From contig NZ_JACCBW010000004.1 of NCBI RefSeq assembly GCF_013410035.1, positions 124,001-188,000 of the forward strand: a DNA stretch of 64,000 nt. Direction: 5' to 3'. The translations under genes were made by a program, and so were the position numbers. The notes under the pieces are model-generated. The model made no database searches, was not told the DNA's origin, and saw only the letters and a program-made list of their open reading frames with translations. Position 1 is the first letter of the stretch. Every line of letters starts with the position of its first letter. Positions 45,616 to 53,290 of the stretch are shown piece after piece. This stretch comes from Nocardioides cavernae (lineage in GTDB: Bacteria; Actinomycetota; Actinomycetes; Propionibacteriales; Nocardioidaceae).

Positions 45616-46179
45616 TCAGGCCTTGACGCGGCCGAGGTAGGACGAGTCGCGGGTGTCGACCTTGACCTTCTCGCCGGTGGTGAGGAACAGCGGGACCTGG
45701 ATCTGGTGACCGGTCTCGAGCGTGGCCGGCTTGGTGCCGCCGGTCGAGCGGTCGCCCTGCAGGCCCGGCTCGGTCTCGGAGATCAGGAGCTCGACGGAGG
45801 CGGGGAGCTCGATGAAGAGCACGCGACCGTCGTTCGTCGCGACGATCGCCTCCTGGTTCTCCAGCATGAAGTTCTTGGCGTCGCCGACGATCTCGGGCGC
45901 GACCTCGAGCTGCTCGTAGGTGCTGGTGTCCATGAAGACGTAGGACGAGCCGTCGTTGTAGAGGTACTGCATGGTGCGCTTGTCGACGTTGGCGGTCTCG
46001 ACCTTGGTGCCGGCGTTGAAGGTCTTGTCGACGTTCTTGCCCGACTCGACGTTGCGGAGCTTGGTGCGCACGAACGCCGGGCCCTTGCCGGGCTTGACGT
46101 GCTGAAACTCGACGACGGCCCAGAGCTGACCCTCGATGCGCAGGACCATGCCGTTCTTCAGGTCGTTGGTGCTTGCCAT
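45616..46179 (-). CDS. efp: Elongation factor P
   Basis: EF-P relieves ribosome stalling at polyproline stretches. The 187-residue protein has the three beta-barrel domains. The loop that enters the ribosome is KPGKGPAF with Lys32 at the tip, the palindromic PGKGP form that is reported to work unmodified in actinobacteria. No EpmA, EarP or YmfI-type modification gene is adjacent. ATG 46179 follows a 5' leader of about 65-70 nt if the TAGACT box at 46251-46256 is the promoter. Confidence 0.96.
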   Translation of the reverse strand: MASTNDLKNGMVLRIEGQLWAVVEFQHVKPGKGPAFVRTKLRNVESGKNVDKTFNAGTKVETANVDKRTMQYLYNDGSSYVFMDTSTYEQLEVAPEIVGDAKNFMLENQEAIVATNDGRVLFIELPASVELLISETEPGLQGDRSTGGTKPATLETGHQIQVPLFLTTGEKVKVDTRDSSYLGRVKA

Positions 46180-46250
46180 GTCTCTGATGTCCGCCTTCGT
46201 CGAGTTGTCAAGGAGTCCGTGTGGCCGAGGCGTGCCCGGCACGACGGACC

Positions 46251-46256
46251 AGTCTA
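46251..46256 (-). promoter_or_regulatory. Candidate -10 of efp-nusB
   Basis: TAGACT with a TTCATG-like -35 18 nt further upstream (46275-46280). It implies a leadered mRNA starting some 65 nt before the efp ATG. Confidence 0.35.
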
Positions 46257-46297
46257 GTGGCGAGCCGCGAGCGCCATGAAATGCTGGGCCTGCGGGC

Positions 46298-46303
46298 TAC
46301 GGT
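46298..46303 (+). promoter_or_regulatory. -10 element of the NAD(P)-binding oxidoreductase gene
   Basis: TACGGT, 7 nt before the ATG at 46311; leaderless type. Confidence 0.45.
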
Positions 46304-46310
46304 GGCACGC

Positions 46311-46961
46311 ATGCGAGTCACCATCTTCGGCGGACACGGCAAGATCGCCCTCCTCCTGGCACCCCTGCTGGTCGAGGCCGGCCACCGGGTCACCTCCGTC
46401 GTCCGCAACCCCGACCACGTCCCCGACGTCGAGGCGACCGGCGCGACGGCTCTCGTCTCGTCGGTGGAGGACGCCGACGAGTCCACGCTCGCCGGCATCC
46501 TCGACGGGCAGGACGCCGTCGTGTGGTCCGCCGGCGCCGGCGGCGGCGACCCCGACCGGACGTACGCCGTGGACCGCGACGCCGCGATCCGCTCGATGGA
46601 CGCCGCGCTGGCCGCCGGCGCGCGACGTTACGTGATGGTGTCGTTCTCGGGCGCCGACCCGGAGACGCTCGTGCCGGAGGACAACCCGTTCCGGCACTAC
46701 CAGGACGCCAAGATCGCCGCGGACGACCACCTGCGGAGCACCGACCTCGACTGGACGGTCCTCGGACCCGGGACGCTCACGCTCGAGCCGGGCGGCGGGT
46801 CGGTGAACCCGGACGCTGCGTTCGGCGACGGCGACACCACGTCGCGCGAGCTCGTCGCCCAGGTCGCGCTGGCGGTGCTGACCGACGAGCGGGCCCACGG
46901 CAGGACGCTGGTGTTCGGCGACGGCGACGTCCCGATCGACGACTGGCTCGGCGCCCTCTGA
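46311..46961 (+). CDS. NAD(P)-binding SDR-like (YwnB/NmrA type) protein
   Basis: A 216-residue single-domain Rossmann protein. TIFGGHGKIALLLAPLL is the atypical-SDR nucleotide loop; SFSGAD and YQDAKIAADDHLR correspond to the Ser and the Y-x3-K region in reduced form; WTVLGPGTLTLEPG follows. Members of this family act as reductases or redox sensors. The ATG at 46311 is set by its promoter. Its stop is 4 nt from that of the convergent alcohol dehydrogenase gene. Confidence 0.82.
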   Translation: MRVTIFGGHGKIALLLAPLLVEAGHRVTSVVRNPDHVPDVEATGATALVSSVEDADESTLAGILDGQDAVVWSAGAGGGDPDRTYAVDRDAAIRSMDAALAAGARRYVMVSFSGADPETLVPEDNPFRHYQDAKIAADDHLRSTDLDWTVLGPGTLTLEPGGGSVNPDAAFGDGDTTSRELVAQVALAVLTDERAHGRTLVFGDGDVPIDDWLGAL

Positions 46962-46965
46962 GGCA

Positions 46966-48015
46966 CTAGCGGGTCGGGTCGACGATCGTCATCCCGGCCA
47001 CGGTCGCGCGGTCGAACCGCGGCAGGAGCGCCGCGGCCTCGTCGAGCCCGATCACGCGCTCCACCAGCAGCTGCGGCTGGAGCGCACCGTCGGCGATGAG
47101 CCCCATCATCCCCGGGTAGTCGGCAGCCGCCATGCCGTGGCTGCCCAGGACGTCCAGCTCCCAGCCGATGACGCGCGCCATCGGCACGCGGGGGTGCCCC
47201 TCGACCGGCGGCAGGAGGCCGACCTGGGCGAGCCGTCCGCGGCGGCGCAGGCTCAGGACCGCGTCCGCACAGGTCTGCTCGCTGCCGACCGCGTCGACGG
47301 CGACGTGGGCGCCGCCGGGGACGAGGTCGTGGACCGCCGCCGCGACGTCCCCGCCGTCCGCGCCGTCCGCGAGGAGGGTGTGGTCGGCGCCCAGCCCGGC
47401 CGCGACCGCGAGCGCCTCGGGGTTGCGGTCGACCGCGACGACGTGGGCGCCGACCGCGCGGGCGATCATCACCGCGCTGAGCCCCACGCCACCGGCGCCG
47501 ACGACGACGATCCACTCACCGGCGCGGAGCGCGGCCCGCCCGACGACCGCGCGGTAGGCGGTCGCGAAGCGGCAGCCCAGGCTCGCGGCCGTCGCGTCGT
47601 CGACGTCGTCCGGGATCGCGACCAGGTTGGTGTCGGCCGCGTGCAGGGCGACGAGCTCGGCGAACGACCCCCCGTGGGTGAAGCCCGGCTGCTGCTGGTC
47701 GGGGCACACCTGTGCGTTCCCGCTCGCGCACCACTCGCAGTCGCCGCAGCCGCACACGAACGGGACGGTGACGCGGTCGCCGACCCGCCAGCGGGCCACC
47801 CCGGCGCCGAGCTCGACCACCGTGCCCGCGAGCTCGTGGCCCGGGACGTGCGGGAACGCCACATCGTCGTCGTGCCCGGCCCACGCGTGCCAGTCACTGC
47901 GGCACACGCCCGTGGCCGCGACCCGGACGACCACACCCCCCGGCGGTGCCGTCGGCGGCGCGACCTCCTCGACGGTGGGCCGGCCGCCGGCCCGCGGGAT
48001 GACGATCGCACGCAT
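46966..48015 (-). CDS. Zinc-dependent alcohol dehydrogenase
   Basis: A 349-residue medium-chain dehydrogenase. Catalytic zinc ligands are Cys in GVCRSDWH and His in PGHELAG; the structural zinc site is CGCGDCEWCASGNAQVC. The NAD(P) loop is VVVGAGGVGLSAVMIA. It oxidises an alcohol to an aldehyde or the reverse; the natural substrate is not evident. ATG at 48015 with a leaderless -10 that overlaps the stop codon of the small ORF at 48027. Confidence 0.92.
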   Translation of the reverse strand: MRAIVIPRAGGRPTVEEVAPPTAPPGGVVVRVAATGVCRSDWHAWAGHDDDVAFPHVPGHELAGTVVELGAGVARWRVGDRVTVPFVCGCGDCEWCASGNAQVCPDQQQPGFTHGGSFAELVALHAADTNLVAIPDDVDDATAASLGCRFATAYRAVVGRAALRAGEWIVVVGAGGVGLSAVMIARAVGAHVVAVDRNPEALAVAAGLGADHTLLADGADGGDVAAAVHDLVPGGAHVAVDAVGSEQTCADAVLSLRRRGRLAQVGLLPPVEGHPRVPMARVIGWELDVLGSHGMAAADYPGMMGLIADGALQPQLLVERVIGLDEAAALLPRFDRATVAGMTIVDPTR

Positions 48016-48023
48016 GGGCGCCC

Positions 48024-48029
48024 ACGCTA
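48024..48029 (-). promoter_or_regulatory. -10 element of the alcohol dehydrogenase gene
   Basis: TAGCGT, 8 nt before the ATG at 48015; it contains the TAG stop of the 48-residue ORF upstream. Confidence 0.4.
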
Positions 48030-48173
48030 CTGGCGTACGGCCTCCGCGTGCCCCGCGCCCCCTGCGTCCCCCACGCCCGGCTCGGGCTCGTCCGCCGAAG
48101 CGTCCGCCGTCGTCATCGACGTCGGCATGCGGCCGCCGCTCCCGGCGCCGGCCGCCCCGTCGCGCACCATCAT
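48027..48173 (-). CDS. Tiny ORF, 48 residues, coupled to the Cys-rich ORF
   Basis: ATG 48173 overlaps the stop of the preceding small ORF by 4 nt (ATGA). The product is Gly/Ala-rich with an acidic middle (DASADEPEPGVGD) and no predicted membrane helix. No family is recognised. Codon third positions are G/C-rich, but so short an ORF could be chance; coupling is the main support. Confidence 0.3.
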   Translation of the reverse strand: MMVRDGAAGAGSGGRMPTSMTTADASADEPEPGVGDAGGAGHAEAVRQ

Positions 48174-48358
48174 CGGACGTACCTCCTCGGTCGGACCGCG
48201 CTGATCGTGTGCAGCACCGCGTCGCGGCGCGCGGCGCGTACCTCCCCCAGCTTGACCTCGCACGACCAGCACCGGTCGACAGCGACGCAGCACGTGGCGT
48301 CCCTGACCTCGGCCTCGAGCTGGTCGGCGTGTGCGCTCCTGCTCACGACGCTTCGCAT
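48170..48358 (-). CDS. Small Cys-rich protein, 62 residues
   Basis: The ATG at 48358 follows a textbook ribosome site GGGAGGG by 5 nt. The product contains ATCCVAVDRCWSCEV, a C-C-x4-C-x2-C cluster that could bind zinc or an iron-sulfur centre, after a short helix (ADQLEAEVRD), and ends Arg-rich (RPRRYVR). Third positions are almost all G/C. No family is recognised. It lies between nnrD and the alcohol dehydrogenase gene, 114 nt after the nnrD stop. Confidence 0.5.
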   Translation of the reverse strand: MRSVVSRSAHADQLEAEVRDATCCVAVDRCWSCEVKLGEVRAARRDAVLHTISAVRPRRYVR

Positions 48359-48372
48359 GTCTTCCCTCCCCC

Positions 48373-48401
48373 GACCCCGCACCGCGCGGTGTCGGGGTCG
48401 A
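48373..48401 (-). terminator. Hairpin between nnrD and the small Cys-rich ORF
   Basis: CGACCCCG(c)ACCG and CGGTGTCGGGGTCG pair in a roughly 13-bp stem with a single mismatch or bulge and a tiny loop. It could end the nnrD transcript or control the small ORF that begins 15 nt later. Confidence 0.45.
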
Positions 48402-48472
48402 GTCTCGCCACGCAGCCGGGGTCGCGACATCGGCAGTCCTACGGATGTCTGGACCACCTCGAGGTCGCCGGG

Positions 48473-49345
48473 TCAGCCGGCGAGGCCGGCGAGCAGCCGC
48501 GGCAGCTCGCCCGGCAGCTCCCGCGCCAGGTAGCCGACCGGGCCCACCCGCTCGGCCAGCCGGTCGCCGGCCGTGGCGTGGAGGTACGCCGCCCACACCG
48601 CCGCCTGGGCCGGCTCGGCGCCGCGCGCCAGCAGGCCGGCCGCGATCCCGGCCTGCACGTCTCCGGACCCCGCGGTCCCGAGGCCGGGGTTGCCCGCCTC
48701 GACCCGCCACACGTCGCCGCCCGCGACGACGACCTTGACCTCTCCACCGCACAGGACGACCGCGCCGGTGCGGTCGGCGAGCCGTACCGCGGCCGACACC
48801 AGGTCGTCCTCGACCTCGTCGTCCTCGACCTCGAGGCAGCAGGCGAGCTCTCCCGGGTTGACGGTGAGCACGACGGAGGCGTCGAGGGCGGCCACGTCGT
48901 CGTGCCGTCCGGTGACGTACGCCGTCGCCAGGGCGTCGAGGACGACCGTCTGGCCGAGACGCGGTGCGACGGACTCCACCAGGGCCTCGGCGGCGTCGGT
49001 GTCGCTGAACCCCGGCCCGAGCAGCACCACGCCGGAGCCGACCACGTCCACGACGCGGTCCGCCTCGCGGGGGCTGATCGACCCGTTGTCGTCCTCGGCG
49101 AGGCCGGTCACCATGAGCTCGGGCGAAGCCGCGGCGAGCAGACCGGCCCGCGACTCCACGGTCGCGAGCTGCACCTTCCCGGCGCCCACCCGGAACGCCC
49201 CCTCGACGGACAGCAGTCCAGCGCCCGGCGTCTCGCGGGAGCCGGCGACGACGACCAGACGTCCCCGCTCGTCCTTGTCCGACCCGAGGGCGGGCAGCGG
49301 CCAGGCGCGCAGCAGGTCCTCGTCGACGCGCGTGCCGTCAGCCAT
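48473..49345 (-). CDS. nnrD: ADP-dependent NAD(P)H-hydrate dehydratase
   Basis: A 290-residue ribokinase-fold enzyme that repairs hydrated NAD(P)H. VVVAGSRETPGAGLLS is the N-terminal Gly-rich strand, VLLGPGFSD and TVNPGELACCL line the substrate site (the usual HPGE appears as NPGE), and GTAGSGDVQAGIAAGLLARG is the catalytic anion-hole motif with Asp. The NnrE epimerase half is absent and must be encoded elsewhere. The ATG lies inside the end of the histidine phosphatase gene (8-nt overlap). Confidence 0.88.
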   Translation of the reverse strand: MADGTRVDEDLLRAWPLPALGSDKDERGRLVVVAGSRETPGAGLLSVEGAFRVGAGKVQLATVESRAGLLAAASPELMVTGLAEDDNGSISPREADRVVDVVGSGVVLLGPGFSDTDAAEALVESVAPRLGQTVVLDALATAYVTGRHDDVAALDASVVLTVNPGELACCLEVEDDEVEDDLVSAAVRLADRTGAVVLCGGEVKVVVAGGDVWRVEAGNPGLGTAGSGDVQAGIAAGLLARGAEPAQAAVWAAYLHATAGDRLAERVGPVGYLARELPGELPRLLAGLAG

Positions 49346-50099
49346 CGCTGGCCTCGCCGCCCCGGTCGTCCTCGGCCGTCCGCTCGGCGGGGCCGGGCTC
49401 GAGGTGGCCGTCGTCGGCGAAGGTGTCGAGCACGAGCCCCGAGTCCCGCCTGCGGTAGCGCGTCACCGACGCGTTCGGGATCTGCGTCGTGCGGTCGATC
49501 TCGAGCAGCTCGGCCTCCTCGATGCCCTCCAGCGCGTAGCGGAACGACATGATCACGGCCTGGTGGGTGAAGAGCCACACGCGCTGGCCGTCGTACCCCT
49601 CGCGCAGGTCGGCGAGCAGGCTGCGCACCCGGAGCACGACGTCGGCCCAGCTCTCGCCGGAGGGCGGCTGGTAGTAGAACTTGCCGACGTACGAGCGGCG
49701 CTCGGCCTCCTCCGGGTGACGGGCCCGGATGCCCTTGCCGGTCAGCCCGTCGAGGAGCCCGAGATCGCGCTCGCGGAGCCGCTCGTCGAGCAGCAGGTCG
49801 ACGTCGAGCTCCCCCAGTGCCGCCCGGGCGGTGTCCGCCGCCCGGCGGTAGGGCGAGCTGACGACGAGGTCGGGCCGCGCGGCGGGGGCCAGCCCGCCGA
49901 CCCAGCGCCCCAGGGTGCGGCCCTGCTCCACGCCGTTGCTCGACAGCTCGACGTCGGCGTCGCGCGCCGGCAGGTCGAGCCGTTCGGCGTCGGCGTCCCT
50001 GGCTGCGCTGTCCGCGAGGTTGCCCGCGCTCTCACCGTGCCGGACCAGCACGATCTCCGCCGGTCCGCGCCTGCCGTGCAGCATACCTGTCAGCCCCAC
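49338..50099 (-). CDS. Histidine phosphatase family protein
   Basis: A 253-residue member of the phosphoglycerate-mutase-like family. IVLVRHGESAGN supplies the catalytic phospho-His, SPYRRAADTARAAL the second Arg, and FTHQAVIMSFR the second catalytic His. The C terminus is acidic. Substrate unknown; could be a sugar phosphate or phosphoprotein. GTG 50099 has GAGGAGG 5 nt upstream. Forms an operon with nnrD. Confidence 0.88.
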   Translation of the reverse strand: MGLTGMLHGRRGPAEIVLVRHGESAGNLADSAARDADAERLDLPARDADVELSSNGVEQGRTLGRWVGGLAPAARPDLVVSSPYRRAADTARAALGELDVDLLLDERLRERDLGLLDGLTGKGIRARHPEEAERRSYVGKFYYQPPSGESWADVVLRVRSLLADLREGYDGQRVWLFTHQAVIMSFRYALEGIEEAELLEIDRTTQIPNASVTRYRRRDSGLVLDTFADDGHLEPGPAERTAEDDRGGEASDG

Positions 50100-50193
50100 T
50101 GTCGCCTCCTCGTCCCACCTGCGCCGGTCGTGTGCCGTCCCGTTACCCCACGACCGGCCAGCGGATGCGTACGCCGGGCCCCGCCGTCGTCGT

Positions 50194-50199
50194 TACGCT
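50194..50199 (+). promoter_or_regulatory. -10 element of the GNAT gene
   Basis: TACGCT, 6 nt before the ATG at 50206; leaderless type. Confidence 0.45.
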
Positions 50200-50205
50200 C
50201 GCCCC

Positions 50206-50787
50206 ATGCTCCCGACCGTCCGCCGCGCCGTCGGAGCCGACGCGGAGGGGCTGTCACGCCTCGCGGCGCTGACCTTCCCGCTGGCGTGCACACCCCGGAC
50301 CTCGGCCGACTTCCTGGCGACGCACATCGCGACGCGACTCGACCCGGACAGCTTCCGCCGTCACCTGGCGGACGCCGCGTGCGTCCTGCTGCTCGCAGAG
50401 GTCGGGGACGGCGCGGACCCGGTGGGCTACACGATGCTGCTCGCCGGTGAGCCCGACGACGAGGACGTGAGGGCCGCGCTCCGGCTCCGGCCCACCGTCG
50501 CGCTGGAGCGGTTCTACGTCCATCCCGACCACCACGGGTCCGGAGTGTCGGACGTCCTGATGCGGCACACCCTCACCGCAGCCGCCGGGACGGGCGCGGC
50601 CGGCGCGTGGCTCGGGGTCAGCGAGGAGAACGGCCGGGCGAACGCCTTCTACGCCAGGCACGGCTTCGAGGCGGTCGGTCGCAAGACGTTCCACATCGGC
50701 GACGCCTCGGAGGACGACGTCGTCCGTGAGCGCCCGCTCGCGGACCTCAGCGGGCGGCGAGGAACGTCCGCACCCGGTCCAGCATGA
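50206..50787 (+). CDS. GNAT family N-acetyltransferase
   Basis: A 193-residue acetyltransferase. LERFYVHPDHHGSGVSDVLM is the acetyl-CoA motif A (R/Q-x2-G-x-G/A form), and GAWLGVSEENGRANAFYARHGFEAVGRK is motif B. It would transfer acetyl from acetyl-CoA to an amine of unknown identity. Its 3' end overlaps the oppositely oriented hydrolase by 41 nt. Confidence 0.87.
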   Translation: MLPTVRRAVGADAEGLSRLAALTFPLACTPRTSADFLATHIATRLDPDSFRRHLADAACVLLLAEVGDGADPVGYTMLLAGEPDDEDVRAALRLRPTVALERFYVHPDHHGSGVSDVLMRHTLTAAAGTGAAGAWLGVSEENGRANAFYARHGFEAVGRKTFHIGDASEDDVVRERPLADLSGRRGTSAPGPA

Positions 50788-51316
50788 GGGCGGTCGCGTC
50801 GGCGTCGTAGGCGTCGAGCGACGAGTCCAGGAACAGGTGCTCGTCGCCGGGGTAGACGAACAGCTCGGCCAACGGCGTCGAGGCGGTCAGCTCGCGCGCC
50901 GCCGGGAGGTCCTCGTCGAAGAACTCGTCGCCCTCCTTGCCGTGGACCTGCACGGGCACGCCGTCGGGCCACGACTCCCCGAACTCCGAGACCGGGAGGC
51001 ACGAGCACAGCAGCAGCGCGCCGCGGGCACCGGCGGTCGTCTGCGCGAGTCGCTGCGCGATGGTCACGCCGAAGGAGATGCCCGCGTAGACCAGGTCGGG
51101 ACCGAGGTCGGCGGCGGCCGACGCGCCGCGCTCGCGCAGGGCGTCGAAGCCCGCCTCCTTGGCGAAGGCGAACCCCTCCTCGATGCTGGCGAAGGTGCGG
51201 CCGTCGAAGAGGTCGGGCGTGTGCACCGTGTGGCCGGCGCCTCGCAGCTCGTCGGCGAGGGCGCGCACGCCGTCGGTCAGCCCCTGGATGTGGTGGTAGA
51301 GCAGTACGTCAGCCAT
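50747..51316 (-). CDS. Dienelactone hydrolase family protein, short
   Basis: A 189-residue alpha/beta hydrolase. DVLLYHHIQGLTDGVRALADEL begins the fold and YAGISFGVTIAQ holds the nucleophile position, with Ser where dienelactone hydrolases have Cys. HTPDLFDGRTFAS, QVHGKEGDEFF and PGDEHLF follow, the last with the catalytic His. The change to Ser suggests a carboxylesterase-like activity (inference). Divergent from an ArsR-type regulator, from which it is separated by a palindromic operator, so it is its probable target. Confidence 0.82.
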   Translation of the reverse strand: MADVLLYHHIQGLTDGVRALADELRGAGHTVHTPDLFDGRTFASIEEGFAFAKEAGFDALRERGASAAADLGPDLVYAGISFGVTIAQRLAQTTAGARGALLLCSCLPVSEFGESWPDGVPVQVHGKEGDEFFDEDLPAARELTASTPLAELFVYPGDEHLFLDSSLDAYDADATALMLDRVRTFLAAR

Positions 51317-51351
51317 CGGTCGGTGTCTCCCCGCAGAATGATCCAAGTATC

Positions 51352-51363
51352 TCGAACGTTCGA
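51352..51363. promoter_or_regulatory. ArsR-type operator in divergent promoter
   Basis: TCGAACGTTCGA, a perfect 12-bp palindrome just upstream of the ArsR gene's -10 and 36 nt from the hydrolase start. It probably is the autoregulatory site. It lacks the 4-nt spacer of a LexA box. Confidence 0.5.
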
Positions 51364-51369
51364 CGATGC

Positions 51370-51375
51370 TAGTCT
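51370..51375 (+). promoter_or_regulatory. -10 element of the ArsR-type gene
   Basis: TAGTCT, 8 nt before the ATG at 51384; sets that start over ATG 51366. Confidence 0.45.
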
Positions 51376-51383
51376 CATTCGTC

Positions 51384-51950
51384 ATGGAGGACAACCCGCC
51401 CGGGTACGCGCTCGCCGATCGCCTGGCGCTCACGACCCCCGCCCAGGTCCGGGCGATCGGGCACCCGCTGCGCACCACGGTCCTCCAGCTGCTGCACGAG
51501 CGCGCCGCGACCGTCACCGAGCTCGCCGAGGCGGTCGGCCGCCCGAAGAGCACGGTCGCCCACCACGTCGACGTGCTCGCCCGCGAGGGCCTGGTGCAGG
51601 TCGTGCGCACACGGCGGGTCCGCGCGGTGGAGGAGCGCTTCTACGGGCGTACGGCGCGGATGTTCTTCGTCTCGCCGGAGCCGGCCGCGTCGGGCGAGGC
51701 GATGCCGACCGACTTCAACGACTTCGAGGTCGCCGCACGCGAGTCGGCGCCGGCCTTCGCCGAGGGCCGGCTCTGGGGGTTCATCCGCCACGCCCGGATC
51801 TCCGAGGAGCAGGCCTCGGAGTTCTGGCAGCGCATGGCCGCCCTCGTCGAGGAGTTCGACCACCTCCCGCGTGCGGGCGAGACGGTCTACGGCTTCGCGG
51901 TCGGCGTCTACCCCACCGACCACCCGTCGCTCCCGGCGGAGGAGCCGTAG
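51384..51950 (+). CDS. ArsR-type winged-helix regulator
   Basis: A 188-residue protein with an N-terminal winged helix: AIGHPLRTTVLQLLHERAATVTELAEAVGRPKSTVAHHVDVLAREGLV is the ArsR/HTH_20 pattern. No Cys-rich metal site is visible, so it probably senses something other than heavy metals or responds through the C-terminal domain (about 90 residues, FNDFEVAARESAPAFAEG and FDHLPRAGETVYGFAV). It probably represses the divergent hydrolase gene. Confidence 0.85.
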   Translation: MEDNPPGYALADRLALTTPAQVRAIGHPLRTTVLQLLHERAATVTELAEAVGRPKSTVAHHVDVLAREGLVQVVRTRRVRAVEERFYGRTARMFFVSPEPAASGEAMPTDFNDFEVAARESAPAFAEGRLWGFIRHARISEEQASEFWQRMAALVEEFDHLPRAGETVYGFAVGVYPTDHPSLPAEEP

Positions 51951-51974
51951 GCCGGCGGGTCGGAAGCCGCGCGA

Positions 51975-52035
51975 GCACGTGCGGCGGTCATGGCCCTCGC
52001 AGCCGGCTGTGGGGGACCACATGCGCCGCACGTGC
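51975..52035. repeat. Inverted repeat with CACGTG cores
   Basis: GCACGTGCGGCG (51975-51986) and CGCCGCACGTGC (52024-52035) are perfect 12-bp arms separated by 37 nt, in the gap between the ArsR-type gene and phzF (both 3' ends). A terminator with a long loop or a protein site are both possible. Confidence 0.4.
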
Positions 52036-52083
52036 GGGCGCGCGCACCGCTGCCCGGCCCGGCCGCCGTCACCCTGTGCCGAC

Positions 52084-52923
52084 CTACAGGTCGACCTCGC
52101 CCACGATGCGGGTCACCGCGTCGCCCGAGACCCAGACGCGGTCGTCGGACGCCTCAAGCCGTACCCGCCCCTCCCGGCCGATCACGCTGCCCTGGCGCGC
52201 GGTGTACGCCGCCGGCAGGGCGCCCGCGCCGATGAGCCACTGCGCGAGCCCGGCGTTCGCACTGCCGGTGACCGGGTCCTCGCCGAAGTCGCGTCCGTCG
52301 GCGTAGAACGCCCGCACCTCGACGTCGGCGCCGAGGTCGGCGGCGTCGGTCGCGTCCCACCGGCCGAGGACCGTCACCTTGAGGTCGGTGAACGCCGCGA
52401 CGTCGGGCACCACGTCGAGCGCCGCACGTGCGGTGCCGAGGTCGACGCCGACCCAACCGGGTCCGTTGTCGATCCACGCCATGTCCTCCACCGCCGCGTC
52501 GGCGATGCCGAGCGCACGCACGATGCGGGTGCGCAGGTCGGCGTCGACCGCGCCCGAGCGGCGCAGCGGCGGGGCCGCGAACCCGAGGCGGGGCGTCCGG
52601 CGTACGTCCACCAGCCCGGCGCCGCACTCCTGCACGATCGTGTCACCACGCGGCACCCCTCCCGCCTCGAGCCACGCGTGTGCGGAGCCGATCGTGGGGT
52701 GGCCGGCGAACGGCAGCTCTCCCCCGGTGGTCCAGATCCGCACGCGGTAGTCGGCCGCCGGGTCCGTCGGCGCGCAGAGGAAGGTCGTCTCGGAGAGGTT
52801 GGTCCAGCGCGCGAAGTGGGCCATCTGCGCGTCCGTGACGCCGTCCGCGGCGTGCACGACGGCGAGCGGGTTGCCGAGCCACGGCACGGAGCTGAAGACG
52901 TCGACCTGGCGGAAGGGCAGCAC
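52084..52923 (-). CDS. PhzF family isomerase-like protein
   Basis: A 279-residue PhzF-type protein. FRQVDVFSSVPWLGNPLAVV opens the first half, with catalytic-type Glu45 in TNLSETTFL. FAGHPTIGSAHAWLEAG and DPVTGSANAGLAQWL are the two mirrored Gly-rich turns. Despite the name these are widespread diaminopimelate-epimerase-fold enzymes with largely unknown substrates; no phenazine genes lie here. GTG 52923 is preferred; TTG 52935 abuts the upstream stop. Confidence 0.87.
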   Translation of the reverse strand: MLPFRQVDVFSSVPWLGNPLAVVHAADGVTDAQMAHFARWTNLSETTFLCAPTDPAADYRVRIWTTGGELPFAGHPTIGSAHAWLEAGGVPRGDTIVQECGAGLVDVRRTPRLGFAAPPLRRSGAVDADLRTRIVRALGIADAAVEDMAWIDNGPGWVGVDLGTARAALDVVPDVAAFTDLKVTVLGRWDATDAADLGADVEVRAFYADGRDFGEDPVTGSANAGLAQWLIGAGALPAAYTARQGSVIGREGRVRLEASDDRVWVSGDAVTRIVGEVDL

Positions 52924-52935
52924 CGGACGATCCAA

Positions 52936-53214
52936 TCAGCCGTGCGCGGCCCAGCGACGGGCGGCCTCGTCGGCGGCCGCGGAGACGAGCGCGGCCAGCT
53001 CGGGGCGGTCCGGCACGGGGAAGGACACGTACGGTCCGCGACCGCCGGCGACCGGACGTCCGTAGGCCTTCGCGGCGAGCGAGCCGTCGGGCAGCATCCG
53101 GATGGTCAGGGACTGCAGCTCGAACTCCTCGTCACGACGCGTGTCGCGCCAGCGGAGCTCCTCGGGGATCACCACGTTGATGGCCAGGGCACTGACGTCG
53201 ACCGACACGTCCAT
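52936..53214 (-). CDS. Small conserved hypothetical protein, 92 residues
   Basis: A 92-residue soluble protein, strand-rich in the first half (VDVSALAINVVIPEELRW, FELQSLTIRMLPDG) with a C-terminal helix (ELAALVSAAADEAARRW). Not recognised. ATG 53214 follows CACGAT by 6 nt. It ends 12 nt before the chosen phzF start, so the two may be co-transcribed. Confidence 0.6.
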   Translation of the reverse strand: MDVSVDVSALAINVVIPEELRWRDTRRDEEFELQSLTIRMLPDGSLAAKAYGRPVAGGRGPYVSFPVPDRPELAALVSAAADEAARRWAAHG

Positions 53215-53290
53215 GCAGTGATCGTGCCAGAGCCCCACCCTCGTCATGACCTCCGACGTCATGGCCCTCGCGCGCCGCGTCGGGCGCGGG

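Noticed and set aside
51352..51363. TCGAACGTTCGA as a second SOS box
   Set aside because: LexA sites need four bases between the half sites; here they are directly joined and the neighbouring gene is an ArsR-type regulator.
51987..52000. A 14-nt repeat GTCATGGCCCTCGC shared with 53258-53271
   Set aside because: Several chance 14-nt matches are expected in 64 kb of high-GC sequence and no further similarity surrounds them.
52084..52923. Phenazine biosynthesis locus suggested by the PhzF family name
   Set aside because: No phzA-E or phzG genes are present, and PhzF-like proteins are widespread outside phenazine producers.
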